7,981 nt of DNA from Microbacteriaceae bacterium (GTDB lineage: Bacteria > Actinomycetota > Actinomycetes > Actinomycetales > Microbacteriaceae): the NCBI GenBank assembly GCA_029979375.1, contig JAPOHQ010000041.1:1-7981 (forward strand). Reading direction: 5' to 3'. This document shows positions 1-7,317 of the stretch, in pieces. A program made the position numbers and the translations under genes. The notes under the pieces were generated by a model. It saw only the letters and a list, made by a program, of their open reading frames with translations. It made no database searches and was not told the DNA's origin. The first letter of the stretch is position 1. Each line of letters begins with the position of its first letter.

Positions 1-465
1 TTTCACCCTGGACGTGGGGCTGAACTCAGCGTCTCGGGACAGAGGGTCGGTGTGGTCGGTGAGCTTCACCCCGATCTGAGCGATGAGCTGCACCTACCTC
101 GCAGGGTTGGCATCTTTGAACTCGACCTGAGCCTGCTGATGAGTCTTTCCCCGGAGATTGTTTCCGCAAGGGAAATCATCGCCATGCCTGCTGCAACCCA
201 GGATCTTTCGCTTGTTGTTGGTGCTGATACAGCTGCCGCCGAGGTATTGGCAGCGATCCGTGAGGGTGCGGGAGAGCTTTTGGAAAACGTTGACCTAGTC
301 GATGACTATCGAGGTCAGGGCATACCGGAGGGCAAGAAGTCCCTCACCTTCGCCCTGAGGTTCCGCGCGAGCGATAGGACTCTGACCCAGGCAGAGGCAA
401 CCTCCGCGAAGGAGAGTGCTGTGGCGCTCTGTGCGGATAAATTTGCTGCGGAGATTCGGGCATGA
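1..465 (+). CDS. pheT: Phenylalanyl-tRNA synthetase beta chain, C-terminal part (partial at left edge)
   Basis: PheT is the beta subunit of the alpha2-beta2 enzyme that charges tRNA-Phe in the cytoplasm. The frame is open from base 1, so the 5' end of the gene lies outside the window and 154 codons plus the stop are seen. The first residues read FHPGRGAEL, followed by VGVVGELHPDL. This is the conserved HPGR...G.iGElHP stretch of the B5/core end of PheT. From about base 184 the remainder is the FDX-ACB (anticodon-binding) domain, with the typical QDLSLVV strand, the DDYRGQGIPEGKKSL segment and the FRASDRTLT motif. The TGA stop at 463-465 overlaps the argC start as ATGA, which implies translational coupling. 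pheS is expected upstream. A start at the GTG at base 52 would split the conserved domain, so it is not a real start. Confidence 0.96.
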   Translation, partial: FHPGRGAELSVSGQRVGVVGELHPDLSDELHLPRRVGIFELDLSLLMSLSPEIVSAREIIAMPAATQDLSLVVGADTAAAEVLAAIREGAGELLENVDLVDDYRGQGIPEGKKSLTFALRFRASDRTLTQAEATSAKESAVALCADKFAAEIRA

Positions 466-1508
466 GCATCCGGGTTGCGGTTGCCGGAGCCAGTGGCTAT
501 GTCGGCGGTGAGCTCCTGAGGCTGATTGCCGCCCATCCGATGCTCGAACTTGGTGCCGTCACGGCCAACTCGAGCGCCGGCTCAAGACTGGGTGATTTTC
601 ATCCGCATATTCCGCAGTATCGGGATCTTGTCATTCAAGAGACCAGCAAGGAAACGCTGGCCAACCACGAGGTTGTCTTTCTAGCCCTGCCGCACGCCAC
701 CAGTGCGGAGGTGGCCCACCAGCTGCCAGAACACATGCTTGTCATCGATTGTGGAGCTGACTTTAGGCTGCAGGATGCGGGGGAGTGGGAGCACTACTAC
801 GGCACCCCACACGCCGGAACCTGGCCCTATGGCATGCCGGAGCTCACCCTCGCCGATGGCGGCAAGATGCGCGGTCGGCTGCGCGAGGTGAGAAGAATAG
901 CTGTCCCAGGTTGCAACGTGACCGCAGTGACCTTGGGCTTGGCGCCGGGCCTGACCGCCGGACTATTGGAGTCGGATGACATCGTTGCCACCCTGGCCGT
1001 TGGAACTTCTGGCGCGGGGAGAAGCACGAAGCCAGAACTTGGTGCTTCAGAAATCCTTGGCTCAGCGAAGCCATACTCGGTTGCAGGCAGCCATCGACAC
1101 ATTCCGGAAATCTTGCAAAACCTCGCTCTGGCAGGAGGGAAGCCAGCAAGCATTTCGTTTACCCCTGTCCTGGTGCCAATGTCTCGAGGGATCCTGGCAA
1201 CCATGAGCGTCAAGCCAGCAAGCCGTTTCTCCCTGGAGTTCCTGCGTGAGGTCTATGCGGATGCCTACGGCGATGAGACCTACATCGAGCTGGTGCCGCA
1301 GGGCGAGGTGCCGAAGACAGGTTCAGTTCTGGGATCTAACAACGCGCAGATTTCGCTCGACTTCGACGAGCGCTCCGGCAGGGTCCTGATCCTCTGCGCA
1401 ATCGACAATCTCGTAAAGGGAACCGCGGGCGCGGCAATTCAGAGTCTGAACATCGCACTTGGGCTTACGGAGCAAACCGGACTCGGCGAAGTCGGAGTGG
1501 CTCCTTGA
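462..1508 (+). CDS. argC: N-acetyl-gamma-glutamyl-phosphate reductase
   Basis: ArgC reduces N-acetylglutamyl-5-phosphate to the semialdehyde with NADPH, the third step of the acetylated arginine pathway, in the cytoplasm. The 348-residue product is of normal family length. It begins with a Rossmann-fold dinucleotide site, GASGYVGGEL at residues 9-18. The catalytic cysteine is in VPGC (Cys151), GSHRHIPE at 209-216 supplies the conserved histidines, and the end of the core reads DNLVKGTAGAAIQ from residue 315. After the catalytic cysteine it reads NVTA, where many ArgC proteins have YPTA. The ATG at 462 overlaps the pheT stop and has GGAG at 450-453, eight bases upstream, inside pheT. No promoter space exists before it, so transcription probably comes from the pheST side or from a promoter inside pheT. 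Confidence 0.97.
   Translation: MSIRVAVAGASGYVGGELLRLIAAHPMLELGAVTANSSAGSRLGDFHPHIPQYRDLVIQETSKETLANHEVVFLALPHATSAEVAHQLPEHMLVIDCGADFRLQDAGEWEHYYGTPHAGTWPYGMPELTLADGGKMRGRLREVRRIAVPGCNVTAVTLGLAPGLTAGLLESDDIVATLAVGTSGAGRSTKPELGASEILGSAKPYSVAGSHRHIPEILQNLALAGGKPASISFTPVLVPMSRGILATMSVKPASRFSLEFLREVYADAYGDETYIELVPQGEVPKTGSVLGSNNAQISLDFDERSGRVLILCAIDNLVKGTAGAAIQSLNIALGLTEQTGLGEVGVAP
1494..1507 (+). promoter_or_regulatory. Ribosome binding site and TTG start of argJ
   Basis: GGAG at 1494-1497 lies seven bases before a TTG codon at 1505-1507. Starting here gives the N-terminus MSVTFPRGF, which fits the usual beginning of ArgJ proteins. No in-frame ATG or GTG fits as well. The TTG overlaps the argC TGA stop (1506-1508) as TTGA, so argJ translation is probably coupled to argC. 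Confidence 0.8.
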
Positions 1509-2656
1509 GCGTCACTTTCCCAAGAGGCTTCACCGCCTCCGGTGTTGCGGCAGGACTGAAGAAAAGTGGAAAGCCAGATCTCGCCCTGGTTGTGAACGAG
1601 GGTCCCGAGTATGCCGCCGCAGCCGTGTTCACATCGAATCGCTGCAAAGCAAATCCAATTCTCTGGTCTCAGGAGGCCATCAAGTCTGGAAGTTGTCGAG
1701 CAATCGTCTTGAACTCCGGGGGTGCCAATTGCTACACCGGCCCCCAGGGATTCCAGACCACCCATGCCACTGCCGAAAAGGTTGCGGAACTTGTCGGCTG
1801 CGCTGCCATTGATGTCCAGGTTTGCTCCACGGGCCTCATCGGGGAACAGCTGAATCGACAGGTGCTCCTGTCGGGTGTCGAGCAGGCATTTGAGCAGCTT
1901 GCTGAAGCTGGCGGCGAGGTCGCGAGCGAGGCCATCATGACAACCGACTCCGTTCCAAAGCGCGCCGAGCGAGACTGCGGCGAATATCGCATCGGCGGCA
2001 TGGCCAAAGGTGCAGGCATGTTGGCTCCCGGCCTTGCGACCATGCTGGTGGTCATAACAACAGACGCCAAGCTCGCTGCCAAAGAGCTCGATGCGGCGCT
2101 GAGGGCGGCCACAAAGGTGAGCTTTGACCGCCTGGATTCCGATGGAGCAATGTCGACAAACGACCAGGTCACGCTGCTTGCCTCCGGGGCCAGTGGCTAC
2201 TCGCCGGATTCGGCAGAGTTTGCGCAGGAGCTGACCGAACTTTGCAAGGAGCTTGCGCTCAAGCTTCTCGACGATGCCGAGGGAGCCTCGCACAACATCC
2301 ACATCACGGTTGAAAATGCCCATTCCGAAGACGAGGCCGTTTTGGTGGCAAGGGCGATTGCCCGCAACAACCTCGTCAAGACCGCAATCTTTGGAAACGA
2401 TCCAAATTGGGGTCGGATTCTGGCGGCAATCGGCACCACAACTGCACAATTCGACCCCTACGACATCGACGTGCGGATCAACTCGGTCTTGGTTTCTGCG
2501 AAGGGACAACCCGCCGAGGATCGTTCAAAGGTGGATCTAACTGGGAAAGAAGTAACGATTGAAATCGACCTGCACTCAGGCAGCTCGGTCGCTACGGTAG
2601 TCACCAACGACCTCACGCACGCCTACGTCGAAGAGAACAGCGCATACTCGAGCTAA
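1505..2656 (+). CDS. argJ: Glutamate N-acetyltransferase / amino-acid N-acetyltransferase (ornithine acetyltransferase)
   Basis: ArgJ moves the acetyl group from N-acetylornithine to glutamate, which makes the arginine pathway cyclic. Some family members also acetylate glutamate from acetyl-CoA, and the sequence alone does not show which type this is. The 383-residue product is a little short but within the family range. ArgJ cuts itself into two chains. The processing site is visible as KGAGM...GLATM, with predicted cleavage between Ala178 and Thr179, which makes Thr179 the nucleophile. The oxyanion-hole segment CSTG is at 107-110. The C-terminal half has GNDPNWGR at 297-304 and ends in NDLTHAYVEENSAYSS, a typical ArgJ tail. 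The start is TTG, overlapping argC by four bases. The stop shares one base with the argB start (TAATG). Confidence 0.97.
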   Translation: MSVTFPRGFTASGVAAGLKKSGKPDLALVVNEGPEYAAAAVFTSNRCKANPILWSQEAIKSGSCRAIVLNSGGANCYTGPQGFQTTHATAEKVAELVGCAAIDVQVCSTGLIGEQLNRQVLLSGVEQAFEQLAEAGGEVASEAIMTTDSVPKRAERDCGEYRIGGMAKGAGMLAPGLATMLVVITTDAKLAAKELDAALRAATKVSFDRLDSDGAMSTNDQVTLLASGASGYSPDSAEFAQELTELCKELALKLLDDAEGASHNIHITVENAHSEDEAVLVARAIARNNLVKTAIFGNDPNWGRILAAIGTTTAQFDPYDIDVRINSVLVSAKGQPAEDRSKVDLTGKEVTIEIDLHSGSSVATVVTNDLTHAYVEENSAYSS

Positions 2657-3543
2657 TGATTCCCGCATCCAACGACAACTCTCTCGCCAGGCTCAAGGCA
2701 GAGACTCTGGTCGAGTCGCTTGACTGGTTGCAGCAATTTCATGGCCGAATCGTCGTTATCAAGTTCGGCGGCAATGCGATGGTCGATGAGCAGCTGCAAG
2801 AGGCTTTTGCCCAGGACATGGCTTACCTGCGTTACGTGGGAATCAAGCCGGTGGTCGTGCACGGAGGTGGGCCGCAGATTACTGCCAGGCTCGCCGAGCT
2901 TGGCATTCAGAGCGAGTTTCGGGCCGGCATGCGCTACACCGATGAGCAGACCATTGAGGTAGTCCGGGATGTCCTTCGAAATCGGATTGGCAGCAAGCTT
3001 GCAGAGCTGATTCAGGGCTTCGGTGCGGGAGCCAAGGTGCTCTCCGGCGAGGACGACAATCTTTTCAAGGCCGTGCGACTGAAGGCGCAATCTGCCGAGG
3101 GTGAGATTGATCTCGGCCTCGTTGGCGAGGTCAGAAGCGTAAACCCAAGGGTTGTCTTGGAGTCCTTGGAGAGAGGCGAGGTTCCCGTGGTCTCCACCGT
3201 TGCCCCGAGCAACCAGGGAGAACTCCTGAATGTGAATGCCGATCTTGCGGCGGCCTCACTGGCCATCGCTCTGGGAGCAGAGAAGCTAATGATCTTGACC
3301 GACGTGCCAGGGCTCTATGCCGACTGGCCGAATCGCGAATCGCTGGTGTCAGAGATCACCACGACAGAACTCAGGGAGCTCATGCCAAAGCTAGAAAGTG
3401 GCATGATTCCGAAGATGCAGGCATGCTTGAATGCCATGGATGGTGGAGTGCGAAAGGCACACATCATCGATGGCAGGGAGCCTCACAGCATTTTGCTTGA
3501 AATATTTACCGCCTCTGGAGTTGGAACGCAGGTGATTGCATGA
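2656..3543 (+). CDS. argB: Acetylglutamate kinase
   Basis: ArgB phosphorylates N-acetylglutamate with ATP and is usually the feedback-controlled step of the pathway. The 295-residue product shows the amino-acid kinase fold: KFGGNAM (36-42) for phosphate binding, HGGGPQI (69-75), NVNAD (192-196), TDVPGLY (215-221) and SGMIPK (248-253). About 30 residues precede the kinase core (ETLVESLDWLQQFHG). The C-terminus reads EPHSILLEIFTASGVGTQV. Such an N-terminal helix and C-terminal segment are known from hexameric, arginine-inhibited acetylglutamate kinases, so feedback inhibition by arginine is inferred here. The ATG overlaps the argJ TAA by one base and has no clear Shine-Dalgarno motif close by. 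This suggests that ribosomes finishing argJ restart here. Confidence 0.97.
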   Translation: MIPASNDNSLARLKAETLVESLDWLQQFHGRIVVIKFGGNAMVDEQLQEAFAQDMAYLRYVGIKPVVVHGGGPQITARLAELGIQSEFRAGMRYTDEQTIEVVRDVLRNRIGSKLAELIQGFGAGAKVLSGEDDNLFKAVRLKAQSAEGEIDLGLVGEVRSVNPRVVLESLERGEVPVVSTVAPSNQGELLNVNADLAAASLAIALGAEKLMILTDVPGLYADWPNRESLVSEITTTELRELMPKLESGMIPKMQACLNAMDGGVRKAHIIDGREPHSILLEIFTASGVGTQVIA

Positions 3544-4463
3544 CTAGGCACTTCCTGAAAGACGATGACATCACGCCTCAGGAACAGGCTGAGATCATCG
3601 AGCGCGCCATCGCCATGAAGGCAGATCGCTTTGCGGAAAGGCCATTTGCCGGCCCCCAGACCGTCGCCGTGATATTTGACAAGACTTCAACTCGGACCAG
3701 GGTTTCATTCGCCGTTGGCATCAGCGATCTGGGGGGAGTGCCGCTGATTATCGACACCGGGGTGTCTCAGCTCGGCAAGAAGGAGTCCGTTGCCGACACG
3801 GCGCGAGTGCTGGATCGCCAGGTCGCGCAGATTGTCTGGCGAACCTATGCCCAAGCCGGGCTTGAGGAGATGGCAGCGAATTCAAAGGTTCCGGTCATAA
3901 ACGCTTTGAGCGATGAATGGCACCCCTGCCAGCTACTCGCTGACCTGATGACTATTCGGGAAAGATTTGGCAAGACTCAAGGCCTGAAGATTGCCTACGT
4001 CGGTGATGGGGCAAACAATATGGCGAGCAGCTACCTGGTTGCCTGCGCAATGGCTGGCATGAGTGTTGCGGTGGCATCGCCTTCGGGCTACGACCCAAGC
4101 GAGAAGGCAGTTTCTCGTGCGAGAGAAGTAGCGGCCTTTCAAGGTGGACAGATCACCGTGACCAGTGATCCAAAAGAGGCAGTGTCGGGAGCAAACGTGG
4201 TCGTCACCGACACCTGGATCTCGATGGGCATGGAGGTCGAGGCCGAAGGGCGCAAGCGGGACTTCGCGGGCTTTGGGGTGACCTCTGAGTTGATGGCCAG
4301 CGCAGCCGATGATGCCATCTTCCTGCACTGCCTCCCCGCCTATCGAGGCTTCGAGGTTGAGGCCGAGGTAATCGATGGACCGCAGTCGGCAATCTGGGAT
4401 GAGGCGGAGAATCGACTCCACGCCCAGAAGGCCCTAATGGCTTGGCTTGCCGAGCAAAACTAG
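3540..4463 (+). CDS. argF: Ornithine carbamoyltransferase
   Basis: ArgF joins carbamoyl phosphate and ornithine to give citrulline, in the cytoplasm and normally as a trimer. The 307-residue product has the usual length. It carries the carbamoyl-phosphate motif STRTR (residues 50-54), HPCQ (128-131), the ornithine-binding segment TDTWISMG (223-230) and HCLPAYRG (263-270) with the conserved cysteine (Cys264). The HCLP and SMG motifs separate it from aspartate carbamoyltransferases. The ATG overlaps the argB stop as ATGA, with AGGTGA at 3530-3535 as ribosome binding site. It follows argB directly. The argD gene that often sits at this point in actinobacterial clusters is not present. Confidence 0.97.
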   Translation: MTRHFLKDDDITPQEQAEIIERAIAMKADRFAERPFAGPQTVAVIFDKTSTRTRVSFAVGISDLGGVPLIIDTGVSQLGKKESVADTARVLDRQVAQIVWRTYAQAGLEEMAANSKVPVINALSDEWHPCQLLADLMTIRERFGKTQGLKIAYVGDGANNMASSYLVACAMAGMSVAVASPSGYDPSEKAVSRAREVAAFQGGQITVTSDPKEAVSGANVVVTDTWISMGMEVEAEGRKRDFAGFGVTSELMASAADDAIFLHCLPAYRGFEVEAEVIDGPQSAIWDEAENRLHAQKALMAWLAEQN

Positions 4464-4480
4464 ACTTAGCATCTGAAACT

Positions 4481-4492
4481 AAGGAAGTCATG
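4481..4492 (+). promoter_or_regulatory. Ribosome binding site and start codon of argH
   Basis: AAGGA (4481-4485), within AAGGAAG, lies just before the ATG at 4490. An earlier in-frame ATG at 4442 would add 16 residues and overlap argF by 22 bases. The 4490 start is preferred because ArgH proteins normally begin a few residues before the LWGGRF motif, and because of this purine-rich site. Confidence 0.75.
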
Positions 4493-5890
4493 GCGCAGAG
4501 TAACGATGCCCTTTGGGGTGGCAGGTTTGCCACCGGGCCTGCCGACGCCATGGCGGCGCTCTCCAAATCCACACACTTTGATTGGCGGCTTGCACTTTAT
4601 GACCTCCGGGGCACCGCAGCACACATCAAGGATCTGAACCAGGCGGGTCTTCTCACCGACGAGGAGCTGGCCGTCTTAGACAAGGCGGTCAAGGAGCTTG
4701 CCAAGCGAGTCGAGACCGGTTCGTTCAAGCCTCGTGCCGAAGAGGAAGACGTACATGCCGCTCTAGAGCGAGGCCTAATCGAGATTGCCGGCAATGAAGC
4801 CGGTGCAAAGGTTAGGGCGGGTCGCTCTAGAAACGATCAGATCGCAACCCTTATTCGCCTCTACATGCTGGATGCGGCAGATGCGCTTGAGTCCTGGCTG
4901 TTGGACTACATCGATGCGCTCAGCTCCAAGGCGGAGGAATACATGGGAGTGTCAATGGCAGGTAGAACCCACCTCCAGCACGCCCAGCCAATCCTGCTCT
5001 CACACCACTTAGCTGCGCACGCCTGGCCGCAGGTTAGAAACCTGCAGCGCATCGAGGACTTCCGCAAGCGCGCAAAGAAGTCGCCCTATGGCTCTGCGGC
5101 GCTCGCAGGCAACAGCTTTGGCATGGATGTTGACATGATTGCGCAGGAGCTTGGCTTTAGCTCAACCACCGAGAACTCGCTGGATGCCACCTCCAGCCGC
5201 GATTTGGTCGCGGAGTTCTCCTTCATCCTGTCGCTTGTGGCAATAGACCTCTCCAGATTTGCAGAGGAGATCATTGCCTGGGCCACACTCGATTTTGGCT
5301 ACCTCAGGCTCTCGGATGAGTTCTCGACTGGCTCGTCGATGATGCCCCAGAAGAAGAACCCCGATGTCGCCGAGCTGGCTCGCGGCAAGAGCGGGCGGAT
5401 CATTGGTAATCTCACTGGGCTCTTGGCAACTCTGAAGGCACTTCCGCTTGCCTATAACCGAGACCTTCAGGAGGATAAGGAGCCGCTGTTTGACTCGGTC
5501 GACTCATTGGCACTGCTGATGCCGGCATTTATCGGCATGGTAAGGACCATGGAGTTCGACCGCAGCAGGCTCGAGGCAACTGCGACCGATGGCTACTCAC
5601 TCGCGACCGATGTTGCGGAGTGGCTGGTGAAGCAGGGTGTTGCTTTCCGAGAGGCTCACGAGATAACCGGCCAACTGGTGCAATTCTGTGAGCAAAAGGG
5701 TGCGGGGCTTCAAGAGCTCAGCGATGAGGAATATCAGGGCATTTCGAGACACCTCAAGCCTGAGATTAGGAAGGTGCTAACACTTTCCTCGTCTATCGAA
5801 TCCAAGACGGGTCCGGGCGGCACCTCTTCGAAGCAGGTAATCGAGCAGCTGGTGCAGCTTAGGAAACTCACTGGCAAGGGGAAGAAGTAG
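4490..5890 (+). CDS. argH: Argininosuccinate lyase
   Basis: ArgH splits argininosuccinate into arginine and fumarate, the last step of arginine synthesis. It belongs to the fumarase/aspartase superfamily and works as a tetramer. With the start at 4490 the product has 466 residues, the normal length. Visible motifs are LWGGRF (8-13), AGRSRNDQ (110-117), GRTHLQHAQP (158-167) with the conserved histidine, and the superfamily signature GSSMMPQKKN (281-290) with the catalytic serine. The C-terminal part has ATDVAEWLVKQGVAFREAH (372-390), typical of this lyase. It lies 26 bases after argF, and no argR or argG intervenes. Its TAG stop directly touches the tyrS ATG. Its substrate needs ArgG, which is not encoded in this window. 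Confidence 0.97.
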   Translation: MAQSNDALWGGRFATGPADAMAALSKSTHFDWRLALYDLRGTAAHIKDLNQAGLLTDEELAVLDKAVKELAKRVETGSFKPRAEEEDVHAALERGLIEIAGNEAGAKVRAGRSRNDQIATLIRLYMLDAADALESWLLDYIDALSSKAEEYMGVSMAGRTHLQHAQPILLSHHLAAHAWPQVRNLQRIEDFRKRAKKSPYGSAALAGNSFGMDVDMIAQELGFSSTTENSLDATSSRDLVAEFSFILSLVAIDLSRFAEEIIAWATLDFGYLRLSDEFSTGSSMMPQKKNPDVAELARGKSGRIIGNLTGLLATLKALPLAYNRDLQEDKEPLFDSVDSLALLMPAFIGMVRTMEFDRSRLEATATDGYSLATDVAEWLVKQGVAFREAHEITGQLVQFCEQKGAGLQELSDEEYQGISRHLKPEIRKVLTLSSSIESKTGPGGTSSKQVIEQLVQLRKLTGKGKK

Positions 5891-7183
5891 ATGGCTACCA
5901 AAGAAACCCTTGCTGCACAGAGCAACGATCAGTCTTTCGCTCACATCGTCGATGAGTTTCAGTGGCGCGGGCTAATGGCACTTTCGACCGATGAAAAGGA
6001 ACTGCGCGAGGCGTTAGATGAGCCAATCACTTTTTATTGCGGATTTGATCCGACCGCACCATCGCTGCACCTTGGCAATCTCGTTCAGCTGCTAACGATG
6101 CGGAGGCTTCAGCTCGCCGGCCACCACCCCCTCGCTTTGGTTGGTGGGGCAACCGGTTTGGTAGGCGATCCCAAGCCAACGGCCGAGCGCACTCTGAACG
6201 ACAGGGAGACAGTGGCTCTCTGGGTTGAAAAGCTCGCGGAGCAAAACCGCAGATTCCTTGACTTCGAAGGCAAGAACGCCGCGCGGATGGTCAACAACCT
6301 GGACTGGACGCAGGAATACAGTGCCATCGATTTCCTCAGGGAAATCGGCAAGCACTACCGAGTTGGCAAGATGCTGTCCAAGGATGCCGTCTCAGCAAGG
6401 TTGAACTCCGACGCCGGCATCAGCTATACAGAGTTTTCCTACCAAATCATGCAGGGACTTGACTTCCTCGAGCTTTACCGGCGCTATGACTGCGTGATGC
6501 AGACCGGTGGCAGCGATCAGTGGGGCAACCTAACCTCTGGGACGGATCTGATCCATCGGGTCGAAGGAAAGAGCGTTCACCTTATCGCAACACCGCTGAT
6601 CACCAACGCCGATGGCAAGAAGTTTGGAAAGAGTGAGGGCAACGCAATCTGGCTCGACGCCGAGCTGACGAGCCCCTATGCGATGTATCAGTTCTGGCTC
6701 AACACCGATGATGCCGACGTCATCGACAGGCTCAAGGTGTTTACCTTCCTACATAGATCCGAGATCGAGGAGCTGGCCGAGAAGGTAAAGAGCGAGCCAC
6801 ACCTCAGGGAGGCGCAGCGGACGCTGGCTCTTCAGGTGACGGAGATTGTTCACTCCCGTGAGGAGGCCGAGTCGGCAAGGGACGCCTCGGCGGCACTCTT
6901 TGGCAGCGGCGACTTGCGGGCCCTGGATGCCCAAACCCTTGCCGCAGCCCTCCGGGAGCTTCCCAACGCGCGCGTGCAAAAGGGTGTCAGCGTGGTTGCG
7001 GCGCTAGTAGAAACCGGACTCGTGGAGTCCAATGGTGCTGCCAGGCGGGCTATTGCCCAGGGCGGGGTAAGCGTAAACAAGATTAAGGTCGACTCCGAGG
7101 AGGCCGTGATTGACGACCTTCTAGCCGGTGATGTGGCGGTTTTGGCCAGGGGGAAGAAGTCCCTGGCGGGGCTTTTCTTCTAG
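5891..7183 (+). CDS. tyrS: Tyrosyl-tRNA synthetase
   Basis: TyrS is a class I aminoacyl-tRNA synthetase that activates tyrosine with ATP and charges tRNA-Tyr as a cytoplasmic homodimer. The 430-residue product is full length. Tyrosine-site residues are seen in YCGFDPT (49-55) and YQIMQGLD (184-191). The HIGH motif is HLGN (60-63), GGSDQWGN spans 206-213, and the KMSKS loop appears as KFGKS (244-248), a common variant in this enzyme. The C-terminus from about residue 360 is an S4-type RNA-binding domain (GAARRAIAQGGVSVN). The ATG abuts the argH stop, with AAGGGGA at 5876-5882 as ribosome binding site. The gene is the last in the coding chain and lies directly upstream of the rRNA promoters. 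No T-box or attenuator precedes it. Confidence 0.97.
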   Translation: MATKETLAAQSNDQSFAHIVDEFQWRGLMALSTDEKELREALDEPITFYCGFDPTAPSLHLGNLVQLLTMRRLQLAGHHPLALVGGATGLVGDPKPTAERTLNDRETVALWVEKLAEQNRRFLDFEGKNAARMVNNLDWTQEYSAIDFLREIGKHYRVGKMLSKDAVSARLNSDAGISYTEFSYQIMQGLDFLELYRRYDCVMQTGGSDQWGNLTSGTDLIHRVEGKSVHLIATPLITNADGKKFGKSEGNAIWLDAELTSPYAMYQFWLNTDDADVIDRLKVFTFLHRSEIEELAEKVKSEPHLREAQRTLALQVTEIVHSREEAESARDASAALFGSGDLRALDAQTLAAALRELPNARVQKGVSVVAALVETGLVESNGAARRAIAQGGVSVNKIKVDSEEAVIDDLLAGDVAVLARGKKSLAGLFF

Positions 7184-7209
7184 CCCCAACACGCCCGAAA
7201 AACATTTAT

Positions 7210-7239
7210 TTGACAGCATCACGAAAACGTAACTATGCT
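7210..7239 (+). promoter_or_regulatory. Predicted rRNA promoter P1
   Basis: A perfect -35 hexamer TTGACA (7210-7215) is followed, after an 18-base spacer, by TATGCT (7234-7239) as the -10 element. The -10 has four of six consensus bases, including the key first two and last. The bases just upstream (GAAAAACATTTATT) are A/T-rich and could act as an UP element. Transcription would start near 7246, about 420 bases before the mature 16S. The site lies about 27 bases after the tyrS stop and faces the rRNA gene. Confidence 0.7.
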
Positions 7240-7258
7240 TTTGCGAGTTGTCCAAATT

Positions 7259-7284
7259 CTGGGTGATCTTTCTTAGATTCCCAG
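7259..7284 (+). other. Strong hairpin just downstream of P1
   Basis: CTGGG (7259-7263) pairs with CCCAG (7280-7284), and GATCT (7265-7269) pairs with AGATT (7275-7279). This gives ten base pairs with one bulged T (7264) and a five-base loop TTCTT. It would fold in the first 40 or so bases of a P1 transcript. No T-run follows, so it does not look like an intrinsic terminator. The folding is read from the sequence; any role is unknown. Confidence 0.5.
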
Positions 7285-7317
7285 CTCAAGCGCAACAACC
7301 CCTAGTCCCTTCGATTT

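Noticed and set aside
827..1213. 128-codon minus-strand frame opposite argC
   Set aside because: It is antisense to the ArgC catalytic region and has no domain-like sequence; a shadow of the real frame.
1439..2509. Long 356-codon open frame on the minus strand opposite argJ
   Set aside because: It lies entirely antisense to argC/argJ, whose motifs are clear. Its translation is Cys- and Gly-rich with no recognisable domain, and no ribosome binding site or operon context supports it.
3933..4421. 162-codon minus-strand frame opposite argF
   Set aside because: It is antisense to the conserved argF catalytic motifs and its translation shows no family features; a coding shadow.
4442..4489. Upstream ATG that would extend argH by 16 residues
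   Set aside because: It overlaps argF by 22 bases, adds non-conserved residues, and the ATG at 4490 has its own purine-rich site and fits the family N-terminus.
4464..4489. Possible attenuator or operator in the argF-argH gap
   Set aside because: The 26 bases hold only the argH ribosome binding site; no stem, dyad or promoter hexamers were seen.
7168..7187. GGGGCT/AGCCCC stem as a tyrS terminator
   Set aside because: There are only six pairs with an eight-base loop, the stem overlaps the stop codon, and what follows is AACACGCCCG, not a T-run.
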